Below are positions 1-5,116 of a stretch of 6,446 nucleotides of DNA, one piece after another. Under the pieces are notes generated by a model. That model searched no databases. It saw only the letters and a list, made by a program, of their open reading frames with translations, and was not told the origin of the DNA. The stretch lies in the NCBI GenBank assembly GCA_023623095.1, contig JAMNXX010000271.1, forward strand, positions 1 through 6,446, in the 5' to 3' direction. Source of the stretch: Bacillota bacterium (GTDB lineage Bacteria; Bacillota; Clostridia; Peptostreptococcales; Thermotaleaceae). Positions within the stretch are counted from its first letter, which is position 1. Each line of letters opens with the position of its first letter. The translations under genes and the position numbers were made by a program.

Positions 1-641
1 ACGAGTGCATCTCCATTCTTAGCGATTACTTTCGTTATGATCCCTTTTTGGGTTGCAACAATATCACAAGGGATGTCCGTAGAAATATTTTGCGGAGGTT
101 TTACTTTTTCCGCAATTTCCACGATCGCTTTCGTCCCTTTGAGTTCGATTCCTATCCAAGCCAATTCTTCCAATTGCATCATCATATGATTTTCTATTTC
201 CGGAATATTTAAATCATATTTGAATGCCCCCTGAAATAACCCTAGTTCATATAAGCATTCTTTAATCTTCTGTTCCGAAATTCCTGTATTCCCTTTGATT
301 TCAATGCTCCATATAAATGAAGAACTGGTAAAAATCAAAAATAATGCAATAAACAATCCGGCCGCAAATGCCTTTCTCTGCCTGATTTTATGCATAAAAA
401 AAGGATACCCGACCCGTGCTTTAATTTTTATTTTGCAACCTGTTTTTTTGATGATCGCTCTCAATTCTTTGTATCCTTTTAAGCTGACCTTCGCTTCCAA
501 AAGCATCGGTTCAATTCGAATAATATCCCATAAATATATTCCTTGTGTAATTGCATAATTAATAAATCTTTCCAGCGCAAATCCCTCTATTGTAATGATT
601 ACATATCCTCTAAAAAAATTCCATAATTTAATGATCGGCAA
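1..641 (-). CDS. yqfD: Sporulation protein YqfD, N-terminal part (cut by window edge)
   Basis: The open frame runs off the left edge of the window, leaving 213 complete codons of a family usually near 400 residues. It starts at TTG (641-639), 7 bases after an AAGGGGG ribosome binding site that overlaps the yqfC stop codon. The protein begins LPIIKLWNFFRGYV, has a soluble N-terminal part (about 1-85, with GYPFF at 79-82), one membrane helix at about 91-111, then an outer segment starting WSIEIKGN with EELAWIGIELKGT at about 158-170. The visible end, DIVATQKGIITKVIAKNG, is typical of the YqfD ('stage IV sporulation') family. In the Bacillus family it is a sigma-E-dependent mother-cell membrane protein whose biochemical role is not settled. 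The segment after the membrane helix looks POTRA/FtsQ-like to me, which is inference. It follows yqfC by 13 bases and should be cotranscribed. phoH would be expected beyond the edge. Confidence 0.93.
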   Translation of the reverse strand, partial: MPIIKLWNFFRGYVIITIEGFALERFINYAITQGIYLWDIIRIEPMLLEAKVSLKGYKELRAIIKKTGCKIKIKARVGYPFFMHKIRQRKAFAAGLFIALFLIFTSSSFIWSIEIKGNTGISEQKIKECLYELGLFQGAFKYDLNIPEIENHMMMQLEELAWIGIELKGTKAIVEIAEKVKPPQNISTDIPCDIVATQKGIITKVIAKNGDAL

Positions 642-648
642 ACTCTTT

Positions 649-655
649 CCCCCTT
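649..655 (-). promoter_or_regulatory. Ribosome binding site deciding the yqfD TTG start
   Basis: AAGGGGG lies 7 bases before TTG 641-639. Its first A is the last base of the yqfC TGA stop, so the two genes are probably translationally coupled. No ATG is similarly placed, which is why the TTG is chosen. Confidence 0.75.
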
Positions 656-933
656 CACTTAGTAAATTCAAGGCTTTCAATATCTCCATAGATAATTACT
701 TCTTCTGTTACGATGGTCTTTATAAAAAAATTTTTCCCGGTGATTTTTATCATTCCACTCTTTGTATTGATCCGTATTCTGGAATCTGAATATTCAATGA
801 TTCCTTTATGATTTTCAACAAATAATTGCAAATTTCCTATCAAAGTAATCCTAGGCAAATCCATTACAATATCCTTGGGAAGTTCTAAAAACTCAGAAAC
901 ATTTTCTTTTATTTCTTTGCCATCCTTTTTCAT
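655..933 (-). CDS. yqfC: Sporulation protein YqfC (YabP/YqfC family)
   Basis: The product is 92 residues; the B. subtilis protein is about the same length. The core reads FLELPKDIVMDLPRITLIGN, followed by LFVENHKGIIEYSDSRIRI and GKNFFIKTIVTEEVIIYG. This is the family signature: LPKD, DLPRIT, ENHKG, and a G.NF.I hairpin region. The longest frame begins at ATG 963, but I chose ATG 933 because a strong AAGGGGGAG site lies 8 bases upstream and the resulting length fits the family. Family members are small proteins made in the mother cell under sigma E during endospore formation; their molecular function is unknown. A sigma-E-like promoter lies about 110 bases upstream of the start, and yqfD follows after 13 bases, so the two form a small sporulation operon. 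Confidence 0.95.
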   Translation of the reverse strand: MKKDGKEIKENVSEFLELPKDIVMDLPRITLIGNLQLFVENHKGIIEYSDSRIRINTKSGMIKITGKNFFIKTIVTEEVIIYGDIESLEFTK

Positions 934-941
934 ATTAGACA

Positions 942-950
942 CTCCCCCTT
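942..950 (-). promoter_or_regulatory. Ribosome binding site deciding the yqfC start
   Basis: AAGGGGGAG is 8 bases before ATG 933-931. An upstream in-frame ATG (963) has only a weaker GGAG close to it, and using it would add 10 residues not typical of the family. Confidence 0.75.
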
Positions 951-1042
951 GTACAGCAAACATGATACTCCGTTCTTGTCATTGTATTTCTCAAGATTGG
1001 TGGTGAACGCAATCCTTTTACACAAAGATTTTCTTTCTATAA

Positions 1043-1071
1043 AGTTTATGCCAGTATATCTAAGCATATTA
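1043..1071 (-). promoter_or_regulatory. Candidate sigma-E promoter for yqfC-yqfD
   Basis: On the minus strand, TAATATG (1071-1065) and CATAAACT (1050-1043) are separated by 14 bases. Against the B. subtilis sigma-E consensus as I know it (KMATATT, 14-15 bases, CATACAHT), this is 6 of 7 and 7 of 8 matches. Transcription would start near 1036, giving a leader of about 100 bases before yqfC. The position fits the known sigma-E control of yqfC and yqfD in Bacillus. It has not been tested in this organism. Confidence 0.65.
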
Positions 1072-1089
1072 CAGGAATTGCGCCAGAAA

Positions 1090-1109
1090 GCTTATCCTTG
1101 CTTATCCTT
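1090..1109. repeat. Perfect 10-bp tandem duplication
   Basis: GCTTATCCTT occurs twice without a gap at 1090-1099 and 1100-1109 (read as AAGGATAAGC twice on the minus strand). It lies 19 bases upstream of the -35 element of the candidate yqfC promoter, where an activator or repressor could bind. It could equally be a chance slippage duplication. Confidence 0.9.
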
Positions 1110-1160
1110 TTGGACATGGGATGAATGGTATTTGTGCTAGTAAGATCTATTTCATAGAGC

Positions 1161-1200
1161 CAAATGAATCCATCATTTGATGAGAATAAAAACAAATGAT
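1161..1200. repeat. Two overlapping inverted repeats sharing a middle arm
   Basis: Arms read on the plus strand: CAAATGA (1161-1167), ATCATTTG (1172-1179) and CAAATGAT (1193-1200). The middle arm can pair with either flank: a 7-bp arm pair around 5 bases (1161-1179) or an 8-bp arm pair around 13 bases (1172-1200). It lies between the terminator of the upstream operon and the yqfC promoter. Either an operator or an RNA hairpin is possible. It is A+T-rich with no U tract, so it is unlikely to be a terminator. Confidence 0.7.
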
Positions 1201-1221
1201 TTCAGAACAAATACCAAAAAT

Positions 1222-1252
1222 AAAAAAAACTCCCTGAAAATGGTTCAGGGAG
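1222..1252 (-). terminator. Intrinsic terminator closing the nfeD-floA operon
   Basis: On the minus strand, CTCCCTGAA and TTCAGGGAG form a perfect 9-bp stem around a CCATT loop, followed at once by eight T residues. The hairpin begins 1 base after the stop codon of the 150-residue protein. It separates the membrane operon from yqfC-yqfD. Confidence 0.95.
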
Positions 1253-1253
1253 A

Positions 1254-1706
1254 TTATTTTTTCAATGCCTTTGGCTTTCCTAATATCTCAGCCATAATCA
1301 ATGCTTCTATAATTTTATTGCGGTCGAAAGACAATTTTAAATTTCCAATCTCGCTTTTGTTGATCACATCTTCAATCTGCGTTTCTTCAATCGTATTTTT
1401 TGTCTGATTTTCTAACTTCTTTATGTCCTCCTCTTCTCTTTTTATCTCTTGTCGCAGTGAACTTTCTTGCTCCGCCTTGTAATATTCTGTAAAAATATTT
1501 TCCCCATATCGCTTCCATTCCTCATGCGAAAGAGAATCGAAAGCAGAACCAGCCTCGTTTCTTTCTAAAGAACTTTTCTGATTTGATCGGATTTTTCTCT
1601 TTGGATGTTGTGAAATTCTTTTTTTTTCTGAAACATTTTTTTTTGCTTTTTGGGCAATTCCATATATGACAGCAATCAAAACGAGCAGATCGATAATTAA
1701 ATCCAT
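1254..1706 (-). CDS. Unrecognised membrane-anchored coiled-coil protein (yqfB position)
   Basis: I do not recognise a named family. The 150-residue product starts with a short hydrophobic helix (about 3-18, LIIDLLVLIAVIYGIA), with no clear cleavage site, so it is probably a membrane anchor. A strongly basic segment follows (about 20-50, many K and R), then SLSHEEWKRYGENIFTEYY (58-76), then a charged, probably coiled-coil helix (about 77-112, rich in E, K and Q). It ends in a hydrophobic, conserved-looking tail, IIEALIMAEILGKPKALKK. With the N terminus inserted, the bulk would be cytoplasmic. The ATG start has an AAGGGATG-type site upstream. The gene begins 41 bases after floA and is the last gene before the terminator, so it is cotranscribed with flotillin and NfeD. 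The position corresponds to yqfB in B. subtilis, but I see no evidence of homology. A role in the membrane-microdomain machinery is only inferred from its position. Confidence 0.85.
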   Translation of the reverse strand: MDLIIDLLVLIAVIYGIAQKAKKNVSEKKRISQHPKRKIRSNQKSSLERNEAGSAFDSLSHEEWKRYGENIFTEYYKAEQESSLRQEIKREEEDIKKLENQTKNTIEETQIEDVINKSEIGNLKLSFDRNKIIEALIMAEILGKPKALKK

Positions 1707-1747
1707 ATTTTCACATCCCTTAGCGCTTTACATGATACTCTTTATAA

Positions 1748-2746
1748 TTATTTATCTGTATCTTCTTTTCCTATCTTGGATATCATCTTTCTCATATCGG
1801 TATCCGCTACCAGGTTTTGTAAATGATAATAATCCAAAACCCCTAATTTGCCTTCTCTCAACGCATATGCCATTGCCTGTGGTACTTCTGCTTCTGCTTC
1901 TACAACTTTCGCGCGCATTTCCTGCACCGCAGCAAGCATTTCTTGTTCTCTTGCTACTGCCATGGCACGTCTTTCCTCAGCTTTTGCTTGAGCAATGCGT
2001 TTGTCTGCCTCTGCTTGATCGGTTTGAAGTTGTGCCCCGATATTCCGACCCACATCTACATCTGCAATATCAATCGACAATATCTCGAAAGCAGTGCCCG
2101 CATCAAGTCCTTTTTCTAAAACCGTTTTTGAAATTGCATCTGGATTTTCTAACACATCTTTGTGCGTATCAGAAGAACCTACGGTCGTAACAATTCCTTC
2201 CCCTACTCTCGCTATAATCGTATCTTCCCCTGCTCCACCTACAAGCCTATCAATATTTGCTCTTACGGTAACCCTTGCTTTTACAATCACTTCAATACCA
2301 TCCTTTGCAACCGCAGATACCTTGGGCGTTTCAATTACCTTTGGATTTACACTCACTTGAACGGCGCTTAATACCTCACGTCCTGCTAAATCGATGGCTG
2401 CTGCACGCTCAAATTCCAATGCAATATCTGCTCTCTGTGCTGCAATCAGTGCATTTACTACGCTGTTTACATTCCCTCCTGCAAGATGGTGGGCCTCCAG
2501 CTTATCAATATCTAGATTTAATCCGGCTGTTGTTGCTTTGATCAAAGGATTTACAATAAGAGAAGGTGCGACTCTTCTGAATCTCATTCCAATGAGCGTA
2601 AAAATTCCTACTCGTACGCCGGAAAAGAAAGCCGTGATCCATAGCCCAACCGGTACAAAACTGAAAAATAGGCCTAATAACACTAGAAGAATTAAAACCA
2701 CGACTCCGAATCCAATCATGGATCCAAATTCAATCGCTTGTGACAT
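1748..2746 (-). CDS. floA: Flotillin-like protein FloA
   Basis: The product is 332 residues, close to the 331 of B. subtilis FloA (YqfA). It carries an N-terminal hydrophobic segment (about 9-32), a second hydrophobic stretch with [14 protein letters not shown] (about 32-46), and [12 protein letters not shown]. The SPFH/PHB core has [36 protein letters not shown] and ANIERL-like [14 protein letters not shown], followed by [13 protein letters not shown]. The helical EA-rich flotillin region reads [23 protein letters not shown] and [14 protein letters not shown]. FloA scaffolds functional membrane microdomains and affects membrane fluidity, secretion and signalling. I start at ATG 2746: a TTG two codons upstream abuts the ribosome binding site, whereas the ATG sits 6 bases after AGGAGGG. 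That site overlaps the nfeD stop codon, so the genes are probably translationally coupled. No key region is missing. Confidence 0.98.
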   Translation of the reverse strand: MSQAIEFGSMIGFGVVVLILLVLLGLFFSFVPVGLWITAFFSGVRVGIFTLIGMRFRRVAPSLIVNPLIKATTAGLNLDIDKLEAHHLAGGNVNSVVNALIAAQRADIALEFERAAAIDLAGREVLSAVQVSVNPKVIETPKVSAVAKDGIEVIVKARVTVRANIDRLVGGAGEDTIIARVGEGIVTTVGSSDTHKDVLENPDAISKTVLEKGLDAGTAFEILSIDIADVDVGRNIGAQLQTDQAEADKRIAQAKAEERRAMAVAREQEMLAAVQEMRAKVVEAEAEVPQAMAYALREGKLGVLDYYHLQNLVADTDMRKMISKIGKEDTDK

Positions 2747-2752
2747 TTTCAA

Positions 2753-2759
2753 CCCTCCT
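2753..2759 (-). promoter_or_regulatory. floA ribosome binding site overlapping the nfeD stop
   Basis: The sequence TAGGAGGG contains both the TAG stop of nfeD (2760-2758) and the AGGAGGG site of floA, 6 bases before ATG 2746. A ribosome finishing nfeD would sit on the floA start region, which suggests coupled synthesis of the two partner proteins. Confidence 0.85.
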
Positions 2760-4083
2760 AATCAATTTTTTTTACAATAATTTTTCTTCCCTCGACTCTT
2801 ATAATCTTTATTCTAGAGTCTTTTTCGATAAACTCTCCTGATGTAACTGCATCAATCTTCTCATGATCCACCTCTATCATTCCAGAAGGCCTTAGCTTTG
2901 TAACGGCCACACCTTCTCTTCCCAATAAAGATGCTCTATCAGTGGCAGCAATATATCCCTTATCTTTTTTTAGCTGCGTACTTAATATGATTTTATCAAG
3001 ATATTTATTTTTGGGTCCGTATTTTATCAGGAGAATAATGGCTATGACCACTGCAGTAAAAGCAATGAACAGTGAAAAAACTCCCAGTGCAACCGAATCG
3101 GAAGCAAAAATAATACTGGATATCATACAGATAATCCCACCGATACCCGGGGCTCCAAATCCAGGCATTATGATTTCGATAATCAAAAGAATCATTCCTA
3201 CAATAAAAAGGAGTATCGTAAAAACACTTGCATTTCCTGCAAGAAAACTTCCTGCAAAGAAGAAAGAAAATGCAATAAGACTGATCGTTCCTCCTAAACC
3301 AAACCCCGGCATAAAAAGCTCAATGACCAATCCAATAAATCCTGCACTTAATATAAAAGGTAGTATGGTCGAACTCGTAACCCATTTTGCTGCTTTTGTT
3401 TTTAAATCCTGCTCCACAGGGATGATTTGCGTATAATCAATATTGAACTTTTTAAGAATCTCTCTATAACTGTTGGCTGTCAGATCGATGAAATCCAAAT
3501 TTTCTGCTTCCGCTGTCGTTAAATTCAATAATTCCCCCCTTTGAACAAGCATTTTGCCCTCCTGTTTCGGATCGGGTATTTCGATCCGCCTATCTGCCAT
3601 CGCTTCTACCAAAAGCGGGTCTCTTCCCCTTCCTTCTGCTGTCTTTCTTAACTCCGCTTTCCAAAAAGAAAGATTTTTTTCATTATTGGGAACCGGTTCG
3701 GCAGACCCAATAGAACTTCCATGTGCCATCACAATATTTTCAGAAGCAATCGCAAGCAATACGCCCGCTGATTGCGCATCATTATTGATAAAAGAGATCG
3801 TACGCACAGAGGTGCTCATGATTTTATCCCTGATCTTTATTGCTTGGTCTACTCTGCCCCCTGGCGTATCGATCTCAAAAATAATACAGACCGATTCCGG
3901 ATCCGATTCTGCTTCCTCGATCGAATGATTGATAAATTGTGCATTTGCAGGATTAATTTCTCCTTCAATAGGGATAATATATACATTTCTCTGATTTTGA
4001 CCATAAGAATCATAACCAGCGCCCAATAAAAAACAGAAAATAGATAAAATGCAAAATACATGTTTTAAAATGCGTTGATTCAA
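2758..4083 (-). CDS. NfeD1b-type membrane serine protease (ClpP-class, YqeZ-like)
   Basis: The 441-residue product (B. subtilis YqeZ is about the same size) has the long NfeD architecture. A signal peptide (about 5-26) precedes a ClpP/SppA-like domain (about 34-210) with [13 protein letters not shown] and [17 protein letters not shown]. The predicted nucleophile is Ser105 in QSAG. By alignment with the archaeal 1510-N protease from memory, the general base is Lys136 in NNEKNLSFW, followed by TAEGRGRD. About five membrane helices follow (near 239-258, 266-283, 286-306, 313-327, 332-353), with MPGFG twice. The C-terminal NfeD OB-fold domain (about 381-441) has [16 protein letters not shown] and ends KIIVKKID. 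Such proteins cleave membrane-associated substrates and are encoded next to flotillins and act with them. I start at TTG 4083, five bases after GAGGTGA; the frame's first GTG (4092) lies inside that site. floA follows with overlapping signals. Confidence 0.95.
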   Translation of the reverse strand: MNQRILKHVFCILSIFCFLLGAGYDSYGQNQRNVYIIPIEGEINPANAQFINHSIEEAESDPESVCIIFEIDTPGGRVDQAIKIRDKIMSTSVRTISFINNDAQSAGVLLAIASENIVMAHGSSIGSAEPVPNNEKNLSFWKAELRKTAEGRGRDPLLVEAMADRRIEIPDPKQEGKMLVQRGELLNLTTAEAENLDFIDLTANSYREILKKFNIDYTQIIPVEQDLKTKAAKWVTSSTILPFILSAGFIGLVIELFMPGFGLGGTISLIAFSFFFAGSFLAGNASVFTILLFIVGMILLIIEIIMPGFGAPGIGGIICMISSIIFASDSVALGVFSLFIAFTAVVIAIILLIKYGPKNKYLDKIILSTQLKKDKGYIAATDRASLLGREGVAVTKLRPSGMIEVDHEKIDAVTSGEFIEKDSRIKIIRVEGRKIIVKKID

Positions 4084-4088
4084 ATGAT

Positions 4089-4095
4089 TCACCTC
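4089..4095 (-). promoter_or_regulatory. Ribosome binding site deciding the nfeD TTG start
   Basis: GAGGTGA lies 5 bases before TTG 4083-4081. The GTG within this site (4092-4090) opens the longest frame but has no comparable site of its own, so the TTG three codons later is preferred. Confidence 0.65.
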
Positions 4096-4236
4096 ATTGA
4101 TTATATTTGATTTTTATACCGAATTTATACCCTTTTTATAATACGGCAAATAATTTTTTATTTATATAACATATCCTATCCATTTTTCTCTATGTTTAAT
4201 TTTTTTATTTTTTTCTAAAATGATTTTCGCACAAAT
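4096..4236. other. A+T-rich region upstream of the nfeD operon
   Basis: This stretch must carry any promoter private to nfeD-floA, but I see no convincing sigma-A pair and no sigma-W-type TGAAAC/CGTA pair. It contains GGTATAAA twice on the minus strand (4131-4124 and 4120-4113), spaced 11 bases apart. A TATAAT at 4105-4100 is too close to the ribosome binding site to be useful. Readthrough from rpsU may contribute to expression. Confidence 0.5.
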
Positions 4237-4270
4237 AAGAATAGCCGAACAATCTGTCCGGCTAATTCTT
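4237..4270 (-). terminator. Hairpin downstream of rpsU, probably a weak terminator
   Basis: On the minus strand, AAGAAT(T)AGCCGGAC pairs with GTTCGGCTATTCTT: about 13-14 pairs with one bulged T, one G-U pair and an AGATT loop. It is followed only by ATTTGTGCG, a poor U tract. It starts 60 bases after the rpsU stop. The stem is strong but termination may be partial, leaving readthrough into nfeD possible. Confidence 0.6.
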
Positions 4271-4330
4271 ATGATAAAATTTTTGTTTAACAATTTTATT
4301 AAAAACTTTCCCGCATCCATCTGATCTTTT

Positions 4331-4513
4331 TTAATACCTTCTCGCTTTTTTTCTTCTTGCCGCTTCGGATTTTTTCTTGCGCCTTACACTAGGCTTTTCA
4401 TAATGCTCCCTTTTCCTGATTTCTGACAATACTCCAGATCTAGCACAAGAACGTTTGAATCTACGAAGAGCGCTTTCTAAAGTTTCATTCTCTCCTACTT
4501 TTATCTGTGACAT
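4331..4513 (-). CDS. rpsU: 30S ribosomal protein S21 (bS21)
   Basis: The 60-residue, very basic product matches bS21 along its whole length (57 residues in B. subtilis). It begins [20 protein letters not shown], continues [21 protein letters not shown], and ends in a lysine- and arginine-rich tail ([19 protein letters not shown]). S21 sits on the platform of the 30S subunit near the anti-Shine-Dalgarno end of 16S rRNA and assists initiation. The ATG start lies 7 bases after GGAGGGAGGG. The gene has its own promoter-like element about 95-120 bases upstream and a hairpin after it, so it can be transcribed alone. In B. subtilis yqeY follows rpsU; here it is absent. Confidence 0.98.
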   Translation of the reverse strand: MSQIKVGENETLESALRRFKRSCARSGVLSEIRKREHYEKPSVRRKKKSEAARRKKARRY

Positions 4514-4520
4514 CTACTAT

Positions 4521-4530
4521 CCCTCCCTCC
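4521..4530 (-). promoter_or_regulatory. Extended purine-rich ribosome binding site of rpsU
   Basis: GGAGGGAGGG ends 7 bases before the rpsU ATG. It offers two overlapping anti-SD pairing registers, consistent with a highly translated ribosomal protein gene. Confidence 0.7.
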
Positions 4531-4606
4531 GCTGGCAAACTCATGCTGTATCTATAGCAATAATGAATACCATAGAACCAACTTCATTTAGGCATAACAT
4601 GATGCT

Positions 4607-4635
4607 ATTATACATGAAAAAAAAACTTTATGCAA
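4607..4635 (-). promoter_or_regulatory. Candidate sigma-A promoter for rpsU
   Basis: On the minus strand, a perfect TATAAT (4612-4607) lies 17 bases after TTGCAT (4635-4630). The -35 element is weak (TTG only), but the spacing is ideal and the spacer carries nine T residues. A start near 4600 would give a leader of roughly 85 bases before rpsU. The element begins just after the stop codon of the HIT gene. Confidence 0.65.
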
Positions 4636-4639
4636 CATT

Positions 4640-4984
4640 TTAACCGGGAGGCCATTGCATTTGTCTTCCACCTAGTACATGAAAATGCAAGTGATCCACT
4701 TGTTGTCCGCCTAATTCCCCGCAATTATTGACAATTCGATATCCCTCTTTATCTAAACCTAATTTTTCTGTGACATTTTTAATAACAACAAACATCTGCC
4801 CCAACAGTTCTTTATCTTTTTCAGTCACATGAGCCGCTGACTGAATATGTTCTTTTGGGATCACTAAGAGATGTGTCGGAGCTTGAGGATTTATATCATG
4901 AAAAACAAATACCTGATCGTCTTCATATACAACTTCGGATGGAATTTGTTTAGAAACAATTTTACAAAAAATACAGTCCGCCAC
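4640..4984 (-). CDS. HIT-family purine nucleoside phosphoramidase/hydrolase (HinT type)
   Basis: The 114-residue product has the length and motifs of bacterial HinT. CIFCKI (4-9) provides the CxxC that with two histidines often forms a zinc site in this group. Next come VVYEDDQVFVFHDINPQAPTH and LLVIPKEH (to about 46), then YRIVNNCGELGGQ. The histidine triad HLHFH (His98, His100, His102) carries the predicted nucleophile His100. The WPPG end is typical. HinT enzymes hydrolyse nucleoside phosphoramidates such as AMP-lysine; the physiological substrate is uncertain. The start is GTG 4984, 7-8 bases after AAAGGAGGTG; the frame opens at 5059, but its extra 25 residues match nothing in the family. 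Placement between mtaB and rpsU is, from memory, common in Clostridia, with no known functional link. Confidence 0.96.
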   Translation of the reverse strand: MADCIFCKIVSKQIPSEVVYEDDQVFVFHDINPQAPTHLLVIPKEHIQSAAHVTEKDKELLGQMFVVIKNVTEKLGLDKEGYRIVNNCGELGGQQVDHLHFHVLGGRQMQWPPG

Positions 4985-4990
4985 TGCATT

Positions 4991-5000
4991 CACCTCCTTT
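4991..5000 (-). promoter_or_regulatory. Ribosome binding site deciding the HIT gene GTG start
   Basis: AAAGGAGGTG is a near-perfect site 6 bases before GTG 4984-4982. An ATG at 4989-4987 lies closer but is out of frame. The site rules out the longer frame that begins at 5059. Confidence 0.85.
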
Positions 5001-5065
5001 GTCAGGAATAAAACTTTCATCGAATGAAATTCGCTGTAAAAATAAGCTTTATGTTTCATTTCAAC

Positions 5066-5088
5066 AAAAATTAAGAAATTCCTTCTTA
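5066..5088 (-). terminator. Weak hairpin with T run after mtaB
   Basis: On the minus strand, TAAGAA and TTCTTA form a 6-bp A+T-rich stem around GGAAT, then A and five T residues (5070-5066). It starts 28 bases after the mtaB stop. The stem lacks G+C pairs, so termination would be inefficient at best, and mtaB may read through into the HIT gene. I see no strong promoter in the remaining stretch before the HIT gene. Confidence 0.35.
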
Positions 5089-5116
5089 CTCAAAATAATT
5101 TCTTTTCTATTTTGAT

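Larger units (their letters stand above)
964..1221. other. Gene-free gap upstream of yqfC
   Basis: This stretch between the terminator of the upstream operon and yqfC holds the candidate sigma-E promoter, the 10-bp tandem repeat and the nested inverted repeats described separately. A 63-codon plus-strand open frame spanning 949-1140 has no convincing ribosome binding site or family likeness and is not called. Confidence 0.7.

Noticed and set aside
295..789. Plus-strand open frames of 87 and 64 codons
   Set aside because: They lie opposite yqfD and yqfC, which are convincing on the minus strand.
1109..1119. Possible SpoIIID site (TTGGACATGG)
   Set aside because: It mismatches the consensus I know (WWRRACARNY) at two positions, too weak to call in A+T-rich DNA.
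949..1140. 63-codon plus-strand open frame in the gap before yqfC
   Set aside because: It overlaps the yqfC start region and the candidate promoter, has no ribosome binding site, and its translation resembles no family I know.
961..1740. ACATGATACTC occurs at 960-970 and again at 1730-1740
   Set aside because: An 11-base repeat with no flanking similarity; one copy precedes yqfC and the other the 150-residue gene, but it forms no recognisable site and is probably chance.
1666..2541. Several plus-strand open frames opposite floA, up to 174 codons
   Set aside because: They mirror the coding strand of a clear full-length FloA, have low-complexity translations and no ribosome binding sites.
2942..3928. 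Plus-strand open frames of 164 and 124 codons opposite nfeD
   Set aside because: They are shadows of a well-supported NfeD protein, without start signals or family likeness.
4617..4625. Run of nine T (minus strand) just after the HIT gene as a terminator
   Set aside because: There is no G+C-rich stem before it, and it fits better as the spacer of the rpsU promoter.
5011..5029. Small inverted repeat TTTCAT-TCG-ATGAAA before the HIT gene ribosome binding site
   Set aside because: Six A+T-rich pairs with a 3-base loop and no conserved context; too weak to call a regulatory hairpin from one sequence.
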